A stretch of 64,000 nucleotides of DNA, taken from assembly GCA_947471745.1 (NCBI GenBank), contig CANJKZ010000179.1, forward strand, positions 310,001 to 374,000. The letters run 5' to 3'. Position numbers and translations under genes: made by a program. Below are positions 42,701 to 58,181 of the stretch, in pieces (within the stretch, counting starts at the first letter, position 1; each line of letters begins with the position of its first letter). The DNA comes from Closterium sp. Naga37s-1 (lineage: Eukaryota; Streptophyta; Zygnematophyceae; Desmidiales; Closteriaceae). Below the pieces are notes generated by a model. It was not told the origin of the DNA. It saw only the letters and a program-made list of their open reading frames with translations, and did not search any database.

Positions 42701-44879
42701 GAGAGCACAGTTGGAGCAGTGGTATGGGGCAGCAGTCGCACGGGGATGGGAGACAGCAGCAGGGAGAGGGCAGCGGGGTGGCCGACTCTGGCTGTGGAGT
42801 TCCCAAGGCCCGACCTCGACGCCCGCCCCTCCCTGCTCCGCCCCCCTCCCCCACCCCCTGCCGCCCCCCTGCTGCTCCGGACCCAATACCAAGCAGCGGC
42901 TGCTGCTGCTGCTGAGACTTCTGAATCTGCTGAGTCTGCCGGTCCGGCTGATGCTGATAGTGCTGCTGCTGCTTCGGCTGCCGGCGACGGGCGTGCCTCG
43001 TCAGTGCCAGCGCCGAATGACCTGGCGGGGGCGCAGAAACTGTCCACGTCAACAGCGCTGATTCCCGTGAGTGCCGTGTGCTTCGGTGCACGTGGTACCG
43101 CGTCCTGTGTGCTTCGGTGCACGTGGTACCGCGTCCTGTGTGCTTCGGTGCACGTGGTACCGCGTCCTGTGTGCTTCGGTGCACGTGGTACCGCGTCCTG
43201 TGTGCTTCGGTGCACGTGGTACCGCGTCCTGTGTGTGTGCATGGCAGCATGCAGTGTAATGCAATGCATATCGTCCACATGAGCCCTGCTGCTTCTCCCC
43301 CTCTTCCTCTGCCCACCCTTCGTATCCCTCCCCGCTCCCCTCCCCAGGTCTACCTACTAGCAGACAACGCCACAGCAGTCATCTGGCTGCACACCTTCCT
43401 GCCATCCCTGCTCTTCCTCTCTCTATCTTCCCCCTCCCCCCCTCCCCCCCTCCCCCAGGTCTACCTACTGGCAGACAACGCCACGGCAGTCATCTGGCTG
43501 CACACCTTCCTGCCAGCATTGGACGGCTCAGATGAAGCCCTCATTGCCTTCCTGCTCACCGAGATCTCCACAGCCGTTGATCTCGCCAACCAGTGAGTTC
43601 GTCATCCTGTTCCCTCCACCCCCCCTCCCCCCCCCCCCCATCTAGTCCCCTTCATCTCCGTTTTTGCTTGCTAACCGCATTTCGAGGCGACTCAATAGCT
43701 TCCTCCTTGTTCTTCCCTCCTCGCACTCTTCCCCCCCCTCCCTCCTTCTTTCCCGTTTCCCCCCTGGGCACGGCACGTGCATCATCATGGATATGAGTGG
43801 CAACGGCGGCGGTCGTTATGCCAACACCGCATAACTGCTGCTGCGCCTCGTGGCCGGCAAGCAGAGAGCCTTCACTCCGTGCCCCCTTCCCCTCTCCCCC
43901 GTCTCTTCTTCCCACTCCCCCGCCCTTTTCCTCATTACCAGGCATGGCAGCCGAATCATAGTGGACGTGAGTGGCAACGGGGGGGGCTACGCCGACATAG
44001 CCTACCTGCTCCTCCGCCTCGTGGCCGGCAAGCAAAAACGCCTACAATCCCTGCCCCTTTCCCCTCTCCCCCCGCCTTGCTCCAACCCCCTCTCTCTTCC
44101 TCAATCACAGGCACGGCAAGAGTATACTGATGGACGTGAGTGGCAACGGGGGGGGCTACGCAGACATAGCCTACCTCCTCCTGCGCCTCGTGGCCGGCAA
44201 GCAGAAGGCCCCCACGGGCCGAGTGCAGATGCCGCAGCAGCTGCTCATCTCCAATGCATTCATGCTCTCACTGCTGGACCAGCAGCTCTCCTCGTTCTAC
44301 CAGTGGGATAAGTACGTGCGGGTTGACGAGACCACGCCGGTGAAAAGCGCGCGCGATTTCAAGCCGTTTCAGGAGGAAACGTTTTCGCCGGACGGGCAGA
44401 CCGGAGTGTACTCGGGTTTGTTCAAGCTCGCCGCGTTTCCCGGGCTTGAGAAGGTGCCGTTTCGCGGCCCGGTGTTTGGGAACCGGCCGCTCGTTATAGT
44501 CACAAACGGAAACTGCTTCTCAGCCTGCGCTATATTCACACACAACCTCCGGAAGCGGTTCAATGTGAAGCATGTGACTGTAGGGGGGGTTCTGGGTGAG
44601 CCCCTCGGGATCAGCGCATCGTGCATGGGAGCCACAATGCCTTCCCTAGAAACCGGGGTGACTAACTTCCTAACCGGGACGAAACTCGCCGACCACCCGC
44701 GCGCGCCGAAGCCGTTTCCGTATAATGTGGTGCAAGGAGTGGCGGTGGTACAGGGGTATGTGGAGGATAAAGTGCCATGTGAATATGTTTTTCTGCCAGG
44801 GGACCAGCATGTTGACCTGACCATGGATAAGGTTGCCAACCCTGCTCTTGTGTGGACAGAGGCCTCGCAATACTTTTAA
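39726..44879 (+). CDS. S41-family (CPAF-like / tail-specific) serine protease
   Basis: Five phase-matched exons, 39726-40392, 41254-41545, 42094-43066, 43459-43592 and 44111-44879, give about 944 aa. A hydrophobic run (SLHSLLLPLLLSAVF) near residue 40 looks like a signal sequence. NDGHT near residue 183 matches the His-bearing motif of CPAF-like S41 peptidases. The C-terminal domain has ILMDVSGNGGGYADIAYLL (the D-x-x-G-N-G-G-G strand) and VTNGNCFSACAIF, whose Ser near residue 826 is the likely nucleophile, followed by KHVTVGGVLGEPLG. Similar proteins are common in fungi and oomycetes. An Ala/Ser-rich and charged insert of about 280 residues (exon 3) separates the halves. Substrate unknown; a secreted or lumenal protease is inferred. 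Confidence 0.75.
40601..41146 (+). repeat. Four acceptor-side copies of S41 exon 2
   Basis: Copies of LLEGLDVAALVLHQFDYYRY with their own AG acceptors begin near 40607, 40783, 40921 and 41055. None has a donor. The intact exon starts at 41254. Confidence 0.93.
41640..41770 (+). repeat. 30-bp minisatellite in S41 intron 2
   Basis: About four units of GGGCATGCATGGGGTATGGA-type sequence. Downstream, 41899-41965 is an acceptor-side copy of exon 3 (TSATPVQVTVPWVAVLPT). Confidence 0.85.
42205..42325 (+). repeat. Coding 18-bp GCT/TCT repeat (poly-Ala/Ser)
   Basis: Tandem Ala-rich units with periodic Ser in S41 exon 3. Confidence 0.9.
43077..43232 (+). repeat. 31-bp x 5 tandem array containing CACGTG
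   Basis: Five identical 31-bp units start 11 bp after the S41 exon 3 donor. Each includes GCACGTGGTACC, so a G-box-like CACGTG recurs every 31 bp. Confidence 0.95.
43346..44040 (+). repeat. S41 exon 4 and exon 5 partial copies
   Basis: Exon 4 acceptor side (VYLLADNATAVIWLHTFLP) is copied at 43346-43405. Exon 5 acceptor side (DVSGNGGGYADIAYLLLRLVAGKQ region) is copied at 43937-44040 and, more degenerate, at 43768-43870. Confidence 0.93.
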
Positions 44880-45610
44880 TGCGATATGCTTTTATTCACC
44901 TGCAGTTGTCTTGTGTTTGAGGAAACTTGGTGTTGGCAGAAGCCTCCCGATATCCCAATACGTGGTACTTGTGGTGATGCAGTGAAATTCCGACTACACG
45001 CTACCTACCGGTACTGTACCAGCAAACAGTAGGCTGGAGAGCAGTGGCAGCAAACGCCTAATCCCAACTGATGCCATGCACCAGCAGTCTTTGGGAATGC
45101 CAGCAAGTGCCAGCAATGTTTTTTAGAACAGAGTAGTTGCACTGTGTGAACTAATGGGCCAGTCTCGACTGATGCCAGGCCAGTGCTAGCAGCCTTGGGG
45201 AGGAGTCTCAGGTAGAGGCACCGGATCAGAGTCTGAAGGGCCTTGCAGTGCAGGTGCGGTGTGTGTGAGGTACGGTACGGTACACATGGGAGTGGCAGCA
45301 GTTGCATGTGGCAGTTGCTGCTGTGGGTTGCAGAAGCTGCAGAGCCCTCTTTGCTATGGATGTGGTAAGTTTCTCCCTTTTGCCTAGTCAGACTGGTGGT
45401 AAATCAAGTTACACACAAGAGCTTCATTCACAATTCAGGTGCAAACACAAACACAGGTCATCAGGCCCTACAAAACGCCTGCATTTATTGCAGGCAAGGC
45501 CCTCTCTTGGGAGCTATGGTAGTCTAACACTAGGTTGTGCAGAGTGCAGATGAGTACAAAGGAGTGCAGAGGAGTGCAAAGGCATGCGGAGGCGTGCAGA
45601 GTTGCGGCGC
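44880..45610. other. Convergent 3' flank between S41 protease and PGM
   Basis: No gene seen. Contains the two 3' regions and a short GTACGGTACGGTACAC repeat near 45272. Confidence 0.6.
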
Positions 45611-50178
<4,568 letters not shown>

Positions 50179-50529
50179 GGTGTCGTTGGAGGAACGAACG
50201 AGGGGAAGATAATTCCTCTCGTGTGATTTGTGTACGACTCGGAGCAAATAATGTGAAAGAAATCCGGCTTGTGAATTTGAATTATCTGCTGTGAGATGCT
50301 TTTGCTTCTCCCTCCCCTCTGCTGGCTGGATTCCCACGTTCCCCCCTTTTCGCAGCTCCAGCTGCCAGCCACAAACGCGAAGCGCGTGTGCTGGATGATT
50401 GTGGCTTTGTTGGACAATGGGGTGTTTGGCTCGGTGGTGTGAGCTTGCCACGTCGGACCTAGAGAACGGGTTGAGGAACAGAATGCCACGCTGGAATGGG
50501 GGCTTGAAGACTGATCCTGGCCAGCAAGA
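50179..50529. other. PGM promoter/5' leader
   Basis: No gene seen; upstream flank of the minus-strand PGM gene, bounded on the right by the transposon target site. Confidence 0.6.
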
Positions 50530-50538
50530 AATTCCGCG
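50530..50538 (+). repeat. Target-site duplication, left copy
   Basis: AATTCCGCG, repeated at 51897-51905 on the other side of the element. Confidence 0.88.
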
Positions 50539-51896
50539 GGGTAATTACCTTCTGGGTAACTCACATCGAGCCCGCTGACGTCAAAAGTCACCTACGTGGC
50601 TCGATGGTACCCGTCAGATCATGCGCGCCCCTTCGTGGTACCCATCTTCCCTCCGTGGTACCCATCTTCCCTGCGTGGTACCCATCAACTGTGCGCGAAT
50701 TCCCTGACTGGTACCGCAACATTTCAACCGAGCTGTACACCGTACACCAAGAGTTTCAATGCGTTTCTCAGTATATTGTCTTAAAGCCCGCGTCCCAAAT
50801 TGCGGGCCGCGAGGGTCAAGTTTTTAAAACTTGACGAAGTTGAGTGTCCAAGCTTTTGAAAGTCACGCACCTGCAATTTGGGACTTTCGAAGACAGATTC
50901 ACTCACCAGGGGGAAAACCGAGGGTTGGCTGGGTCTCGCGAAAAAAACGAACCTAGACGAAATCGGAAACTCTCGCCAAAGCCCACACCAGAAAAACTCT
51001 GGTCAACTTTTAAAAGCATGAACAATTTGGGCCGCCGGCTTTAACGTTTACAAGCTCAATAGAGTCACAAGCCCGAAGTGCCACCTGATCGAGTCAATTT
51101 ATCACACCCATTACCTATAATAAAGTGTAGAAGAAAAGCTGGATTCTTAAATAAAATAGCATTCATTGGGTAGATTTGTTTAGGCTAAGAAACATCGACA
51201 ATATAACGTGCTATAAGATAACGTAAAACTGATATATTGCATCAGCCGAAAAAAAAACATCCGTATAGAAAACAATCAACTTACACGTAAAGTATATATT
51301 GACTTAAGGTATATTTGATTTTCATTATATGTATTGTTTTGTTTCCAAAAACCAACGAATGTACGTATTATTTGTTTATGATTTTATGTTTAGCTTTGGG
51401 GGTGCATGCTCAATTTATTTGCATACAACCTTATAAACTTTGTTCAAATAACATACTGAGCGCTGCGAAACATGGTCGCAAGATTCACTCTACCTGTCGT
51501 TCAGTGGTGTGAGCTTACGAAGGTTTGGAGGTAATGTGAGGATTTTAGAAGAGGAGTTGATTTATTTCTATGTTGCACTCTGTCCAGTGTAAGGCACGTT
51601 CAAACATTTATGTTCAAGGGTATTAATGTTCAATAAGAGTTTGTAAACGTTGTTATTAATATACTGAAAAACGCATTGAAACCCTTGTTGTACAGTGTAC
51701 AGCTCGGTTGAAATGTTGCGGTACCAGTCAGGGAATTCGCGCACAGTTGATGGGTACCACGCAGGGAAGATGGGTACCACGGAGGGAAGATGGGTACCAC
51801 GAAGGGGCGCGCATGATCTGACGGGTACCATCGAGCCACGTAGGTGACTTCTGACGTCAGCGGCTTCGATGTTGGTTACCCAGAAGGTAATTACCC
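50539..51896. mobile_element. Non-autonomous Mutator-like (MULE/MITE) element
   Basis: A 1,358-bp element with 239-bp terminal inverted repeats (50539-50777 and 51658-51896) aligning without net indels and starting GGGTAATTACC. It is flanked by a 9-bp direct repeat AATTCCGCG (50530-50538 and 51897-51905), a target-site duplication length typical of Mutator elements. The termini resemble the G-ATAATTGCC start of maize Mu. The AT-rich interior (about 51060-51560) has no transposase-like frame. Each arm holds three 20-bp subrepeats with CGTGGTACCCATC. It lies between the PGM and calreticulin promoters. Confidence 0.9.
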
Positions 51897-52028
51897 AATT
51901 CCGCGTGACTGCTGGAGAAGAGCCCTGGATCATCGATCAAGCCAGCATCTACGCCACGCGGCAACGAATGTTGTGGTGACCTCCACCTCTCTGGGTCTGA
52001 CTGGCACAAATGTGAAACTCTGGGAGCC

Positions 52029-52041
52029 ATTGCCACGTCAT
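52029..52041 (+). promoter_or_regulatory. P-UPRE-like element
   Basis: ATTGCCACGTCAT resembles the plant UPR element (ATTGGTCCACGTCATC) without the GT; it contains CCACGTCA, the reverse complement of TGACGTGG. Confidence 0.5.
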
Positions 52042-52321
52042 TTACTGCTCAAGCCTCGTCCAATGCTTCATTCTCTTTACAAACTCTCCGCTCGGAAGTG
52101 AAGTACAGGTGTAGCGATGACAACCGAATTCCCTTACGAACCTATGTAGGAGCGCATTTATATTTTCGAAGGTGTAACACAGTTCCGAAATTTTGACTTT
52201 GTCAGCGGCAGAATAGGAAGTTCATGCGACACAAACTTGCAAGTCTAGCTGCAGCCAACGGCTTTCGATTTCTCAGCGACTAGATCGACGGTTATAGCAC
52301 TCAGCTTCTGGATGCTCATTT

Positions 52322-52329
52322 TGACGTGG
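52322..52329 (+). promoter_or_regulatory. UPRE (TGACGTGG)
   Basis: Exact TGACGTGG, the core bound by XBP1/bZIP60-type factors, 273 bp before the calreticulin ATG. Confidence 0.6.
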
Positions 52330-52342
52330 TTGGCTTCTCGTG

Positions 52343-52353
52343 ATTGGCCCACG
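52343..52353 (+). promoter_or_regulatory. ERSE-II element
   Basis: ATTGGCCCACG exactly matches ATTGG-N-CCACG, the ER stress response element II, 14 bp after the UPRE. Confidence 0.65.
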
Positions 52354-52601
52354 CGAGCATTGTCGACGGCTGAGTGGCTGTCTCAACTTTGGCGCCAAAA
52401 CCAGCTCCAGCTGTGGTTGTCCCTTGGGCTTGGCTTCGGCACAAGTTTCTAGATGCACCAACCGATCCAACCAAGCAACCACCCACCGAGTCTCTGTGCC
52501 AGCTCCCCCCACCAGTCACCTCACCAGATCCTCTTATGTAATCCATGACTCGAATTTGCATTTCGTTACCTTGACGGGTTGGATCTCCAAGCTTAGCGAC
52601 A

Positions 52602-55050
52602 ATGGCGCAGGCTCTTCGTTTTGTGTGCCTCCTGGCTCTCTGCCTAGCTGTCTCAGCTAAGGTTTACTTCGAGGAGAAGTTTGACGGTAGGTGCTATAGT
52701 GATTGAAAGAGTGCGATTTGTGCTAGAACCGGCTCTATCATGCACAATTCCCTAGTACCTTGAGATATCTGGAGAGATCTGAGCACATTCTCTTATTATT
52801 GTGCAGATTCATGGGATTCGAGGTGGGTAGTGTCCGACTGGAAGAAGTCGGAGGGAGCTGCGGGAGAATGGAAGCACACGGCTGGGAAGTACTACAAGGA
52901 TCCTGAGGACAAAGGCAAGTTTTTTCTTTTACTCAGCATGCTGTTTTGGACGTTAGCACAGAATGAACCGCATTAACGGACAATTTCTTAATGCAGGTAT
53001 CCAGACACACCCCGACGCCCGGTTCTTCGCCATTTCCTCCAAGATCGAGGAGTTCGACAACAAGGACAAGGACCTCATTCTTCAGTTCCAAGTGAAGCAT
53101 GAGCAGGATCTTGACTGTGGTGGTGGCTACATCAAGCTTCTGGAGGGAGAGGTCGACCAGAAGAACTTCGGTGGCGACACTCCTTACAGGTTCGATCCTG
53201 ACTATAATATTTTTCCGATGAATCGTGCCTCGAAACATGCAATTCAACATACTGCTCTCTTCATATATGCAGCATCATGTTCGGCCCGGACATCTGCGGG
53301 TACTCGACTAAGAGGGTCCACGCCATCATCACCCACGAGGGCAAGAACATGCTGATCAAGAAGAACGTGGAGTGCGAGACCGACACGCTTTCCCACGTCT
53401 ACACTTTCATCCTGAGCCCCAACAACACTTACAAGATCCTGATCGACAACGTCGAGAAGTCCGGCGGCGACATTTTTGCGGAATGGGATTTCCTGAAGCC
53501 GCGCCAGATCCCCGACAAGTCCGTCAAGAAGCCCGAGGACTGGGTTGACGAGGAGTACATGGATGATCCCGAGGACAAGAAGCCCGATGTACGTGAAGTA
53601 GAATCTTGGCCTGTTATTTTTCAATTTTTTACCCTGTCCTTCCGAGGTTTCTCTGGGATTTTCATTCGCTTGTCTTTTTTCTTTCTCACCCGGGCGCTGG
53701 TTTCCTTATACGCTTTGATTATGCAGGGCTGGGATGACATCGCTGCTGAGATTGTGGATCCTGAGGCTAAGAAGGTGAGCGTTTTGGTCATAGAACATGC
53801 AAACATTTCCCAGAATGCGGAGCTAGTAGACACATACTATACTTCAAACAAAGAACTTGGTGGGCTAACTTGTGATACTGTATGCCATATCTTTGATTCC
53901 AGCCCGAGGACTGGAACGACGAGGATGATGGTGAATGGGAGGCTCCTCTTATCCCCAACCCCGAGTACAAGGGCGAATGGAAGGCCAAGGTACGCTTCGC
54001 GCGTATCCCTGGCCCCTGATTGCGATAATAATCTGATGTTACTTAGTAACCGTTACGGTGTTTTCGATTCTCGAATTGTCGTCGTTAGACGCGACCTGCG
54101 TTATGCTAATCGCAAATGGACTTCTGTTCTCATGCTTTTCTTCCCACAGAGGATCAAGAACCCCGCGTACCAGGGCAAGTGGAAGCCTCCTATGATTGAC
54201 AACCCTGGTAAGCTTGACTGGTTTTCTTGGTTTAGCTTCCTAACTCCATGCAATCCCGAATCTAACCACGGTTCTACGGTGTTGCAGAGTTCGTGGAGAA
54301 GCCAGAGGCCTATCGTCTACCACCTCTGCGCTACGCTGGCTTTGAGATCTGGCAGGTGTGTGTTCTTACCGATTTAGAGTTATTGCAGGCTTTGTCATAC
54401 CTCTTACGAGGCAGCCATACTAATGAGTGTTCGCACTCTGTTGTGGCAGGTCAAGGCTGGCTCCATCTTTGACAACATCCTGGTCACTGATGATGCTGAG
54501 TATGCTCGCAAGTTCGCTGAGGACACATGGGGCGCCATGAAGGCGGTAAGTGAAGGCACTCATCGTCATGAGGTTTGTAAGAGGGTGAGCTAACATTGCA
54601 TGCGCGTTTGGTCATGCAGGAGGAGAAGAAAATGCATGATGAGGCCGAGAAGTCCAAGGAGGCGGAGGAGAAGGAGGACGACGCTGGGGACGATGCCGAT
54701 GATGAGGTGAGCAACTTGTAATAATCATGCCGTGTTCTTCATTCGAATCCAGTCTTCAGAAGCTGTTAGGTGGAGCTGTGATTGTGCTTGATAAATGTTG
54801 AATTTTGGCCTCATTGGTTTCAGGATGATGCCGAGGGTGATGCTGAGGCTGCGGAGGCTGCTGAGGATAAGGAGGATGAGGAGGAGCCCAAGGAGGTGAG
54901 TCCTTTGTCATGCTGCACTCTTGATTAACCCCTACTGCATGGCTACTTTCACCTTTTTGGCGTGACACCACGGACTAGCTCGTTATGCTGTCTCACTAAT
55001 TGCTGATTATTTGTCATTTGTTGCAGGATGCTGGCCACGACGAGCTGTGA
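52602..55050 (+). CDS. CRT1: Calreticulin
   Basis: Twelve phase-matched exons (52602-52686, 52807-52914, 52997-53189, 53273-53588, 53727-53774, 53903-53989, 54150-54207, 54288-54355, 54450-54545, 54620-54706, 54824-54895, 55027-55050) give 413 aa. A signal peptide (residues 1-19, [10 protein letters not shown]) is followed by the lectin N-domain with [16 protein letters not shown] and MFGPDICGY. The P-domain has KKPEDW-type A repeats and G-x-W-x-P-P-x-I-x-N-P B repeats, then an acidic Ca2+-binding C-domain ending HDEL for ER retention. The protein is the ER lectin chaperone for monoglucosylated glycoproteins and a calcium buffer. Intron 2 has a GC donor (AAAG|GCAAGT) and AG acceptor, supported by phase and by the protein (EDKGIQT). 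Unlike its neighbours it shows no duplicated exon fragments. Confidence 0.98.
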
Positions 55051-55616
55051 GCTGCCTATAATATCTGATTAGGGTATGCAGTATGGAAACATGCCTTCTA
55101 TGTTACAATCAAACAGCTTTTGAGGCTGATTGATTTGCATTTTATTGCCTTGTTTACATGAATATTGGTAGCTGATTTTTTACACAATTACAGTCTTTCT
55201 TTAGATGGTGCATCAAGCTCTCATTCTCCATGACGTCTCAGGGTGCAATAGGTAGCCTGACATCTGTAGCCTGAAACACAGGAACTGGTAGTCGTTGAAC
55301 TGATCTATACATCTATTGCACAGAATCCTTGGACTCATGAATTACATACACCCACCATCAGCAGAACTCTCTCGTGAGAGTTAGTCATGTGGCCCATGCC
55401 CATGTTGGCTAAACAGCTTGCAAATGGCAGCTTGAACTCTGAAGAAAAATCGTTCAGATACGGGTATTTCTTCGTTTGAGGGTTGTTGGCTAAACGTCCA
55501 TGTGAAAAGCTTGGTTTGCTGCCCCGCACCAAATTCAGGGTATACATAACTCCTGAAACCCTTCATCCAGGACGAAAACGTCTATGGTGTGGGGCTTAAA
55601 TTGTTACATCACAGCA
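55051..55616. other. Convergent 3' flank between calreticulin and WD40 gene
   Basis: AT-richer stretch with no supported coding region; 3' UTRs of both genes are expected here. Confidence 0.6.
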
Positions 55617-58181
55617 CTACAAACCAGCAAACCATAAGGTTGCAGTTCCATCAACATGCGATGTGACAAAGGTGGATGTTCTTGCAGCGATGCCAGTCAT
55701 CCCAGCTGTCACTCCTCCCGGCAACCCCCTACCACTCACACCAGCAGCTGCCTCGTTTCCCCCGTTTGAAGCATGCACCTCTGCGCTGTCACTACCCCTC
55801 TGCCCACCCTGGCTCTGCACCTTCTCTTCCCCACCTTCCCTCATGCCCCACCCTGTTCCTCGCATTAATCCCTGCCCCTCTCCTGTCCCACCACTCCCAT
55901 CCACCTCAACTGCAACTCCTGATCCGCTGCCCAGTGCCAGCTCAGCGAGTGGCGGGCGGCGCAGGCGGCGAAGGGGAGTGAGGGAGGCGGCGTCCAGGAT
56001 TTGGACCAATCCCGTGGTGCCAGCTGTCAGCAGAACAGGCGGGAGCGCGAGTGGGGAGGAGGGGAGGGCGAGTGTGGTGTGGGTGGGGGAGGAGATGGTG
56101 GTATCCATGAGAGTGCGAGAGGGGGACCTGCGGAAGGGAGGGAGGGGGGGGGGAGATGGGATGGTAAGAGGGATGGAAGCGGGAGGAAGAGGAAGGGCAG
56201 GCGAGAGGTGCATGTCATGAATATCGAAATGGGGACTGAAAGGTTTGAGAGAACGCTCACCGATAGACAGCCCCACTAACCTCCCCTACCCACCCACCTG
56301 CAGTCCCACACCACACTCGCAGGTCAGATGCTTGCACCCACCTGTCCTCTTTTAAGAATTCTCAAAGGCACGCTCTACATAAGACCCACCTGAGGTCCCA
56401 TACTCGCAAGTGGCCGGATGCCGAAGCTGCCATCACTCGGTTGCTGGGCGTTGAGAGAAGCACAGAGGTCACTGCGGGGGGGGGTGGGGGGATGGCATGG
56501 TGACTCATTAACAGTGCTGAGTGGCAGTTGCCATTCCAAGCCTCCTAAATAAAAGCGTGAGACCCTGCAGAGCCGACTATGGACTGCCGTAGGGGGATTT
56601 AAAAGGTAGTACCTGGGGAGGGTGGTATTCAACGCAGGTGCTAGTGACTGGGGAGGTGTTATTCAGCATAGGTGGTACCTGGGGAGGGGTCGGTGAAGAG
56701 AAGGGTGTGCAATTGCAGCGATGAGCGGCAGTCAGTAAGACGAACCGTGCCGTCCGTGCCGCCCGACAGAAGCAGCCCCATGGTGGCACTGTAGCTCATG
56801 GCTGCCGCCCCACCGCGCGCACGGGCGTGTGGGCGGAGGATGTGGGTGGTCATGCCACTGTATATGTCGTACACATGAACAGTGCCGTCGCTGCATGCTG
56901 CTAGCAGGTCCGTGTCATCGTAGCTGCATGCATGTGCGCATGTGGGCATGTGTGCATGTGGGCATGTGGGCATGTGTGCATGTGTGCATGTGGGCATGTG
57001 TGCATGAGTGCATGTGTGCATGTGTGCATGCGTGCATGTGTGCATGTGGGCATGTGGGCATGTGTGCATGTGTGCATGTGTGCATGTGTGCATGTGTGCA
57101 TGTGTGCATGTGTGCATGTGTGCATGTGTGCATGTGTGCATGTGTGCATGTGTGCATGTGGGCATGTGGGCATGTGGGCATGTGGGCATGTGTGCATGTG
57201 TGCATGTGTGCATGTGTGCATGTGTGCATGTGTGCATGTGTGCATGTGTGCATGTGTGCATGTGTGCATGTGTGCATGTGTGCATGTGTGCATGTGTGCA
57301 GAGAGGTGAGAGGGGTGAGAGAGTTGAGAGGGGCGAGAGGATGTTTGGATGCAGACAAGCAGACGGGCAAGGAAGTGGCCTAAAAAATCTGATCTGATCC
57401 GCTCACTAGGCCAAATGTGATCGGATCCGCTCACCTCATCGTGCGAAGTCGCTGGTGGTGGCCGCCGAAGCTTCTGAGCAGCTTCCCGGTATCCTTGTTC
57501 CACGCTAAGACCTGCGTGCCTGATGCTGCAAGCACCTGGGGAGGTGGAGAGGAGAGTTGAGTGAGGTGAGAGAGATGAGAGAGGAATGGAGGGCAGAAGG
57601 AAAAAAGAGAACATGGGAGGCGGAGGGACAGAGCTAGCACACATGTCAAATGGCTCTGCTGGGCTGGGAGAACTACCTTAGACGGCCATGGGCATGGGTC
57701 CATCAACGGCTCACCATGATGTCCGTAAGATCAACGGCTGTGATGGGCTGAGAGGCTGGAGAGGGGAAGCAAGCTGTCTGACGACAGGCAGGCAGGGAGG
57801 AGGGCGAGGAGGAGGCAAGAACATGCGCGGCGGGGAGAGCGGGGAGTGTAGGGACCTGCCATAGGCGCACACACTGCAGGGGAGGAGGAGGAGGGCACAT
57901 AGGGAGAGGCGCACAGGGACGGGGGGAGGCAGTGAGCACACAGGATTGGGAGGAGCCCATGGGGAGGCTGGCCAAGAAACACATGGCAAGACATGGCAAG
58001 ACATGGTAAGACATGGTTAGACATGATTGACAGGGTAAGAGTCGGTACGGTGATGGTTCACTGGTGTGCGTACATGACACACCGGGCACATGCATGGGGG
58101 GGTGCACATGTGTGCGTGAGATTTACATCGTCTGAGCCGCCAGTGGCCACGACGCCGTGGCGCATCGCCACACTTCCCACC
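55617..58181 (-). CDS. WD40-repeat protein (N-terminus not resolved)
   Basis: Minus-strand exons 58181-58127, 57873-57715, 57535-57435, 56923-56679, 56471-56390 and a last exon of about 56265-55617 join in phase. They encode successive WD40-like blades: VVATGGSDDCVRLWQV, VLAASGTQVLAWNKDTGKLL, LLAACSDGTVHVYDIYSG, LLSGGTDGTVRLTDCRS, VMAASASGHLRVWDLR, LLTAGTTGLVQILDAAS and SHVDGTATLWFAGL at the end. WD40 propellers are protein-interaction platforms; the specific role is unknown. The acceptor of the last exon (GGGGAG at about 56266) is weak but the only phase-compatible choice I found. Exons upstream of 58181 probably exist in the CT/GA-rich tract but I cannot place them, so N-terminal blades or domains may be missing. 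Confidence 0.75.
56930..57302. repeat. 8-bp GCATGTGT array in a WD40-gene intron
   Basis: About 46 tandem GCATGTGT/GCATGTGG units that run up to the exon at 56923; the acceptor itself (CATGCAG on the minus strand) is the last, altered unit. Both strands read as long Cys/His/Met open frames that are not genes. Confidence 0.95.

Larger units (their letters stand above)
51906..52601 (+). promoter_or_regulatory. Calreticulin promoter and 5' UTR
   Basis: About 700 bp between the transposon and the calreticulin ATG. It has three elements matching unfolded-protein-response sites (52029-52041, 52322-52329, 52343-52353), listed separately. No other gene is evident. Confidence 0.65.

Noticed and set aside
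51100..51500. Possible transposase inside the inverted-repeat element
   Set aside because: Only short AT-rich frames (under 70 codons) with no recognisable motifs.
56659..57644. Long His/Thr/Cys-rich frames on both strands
   Set aside because: Products of the GCATGTGT array, apart from the true WD40 exons embedded in the minus-strand frames.
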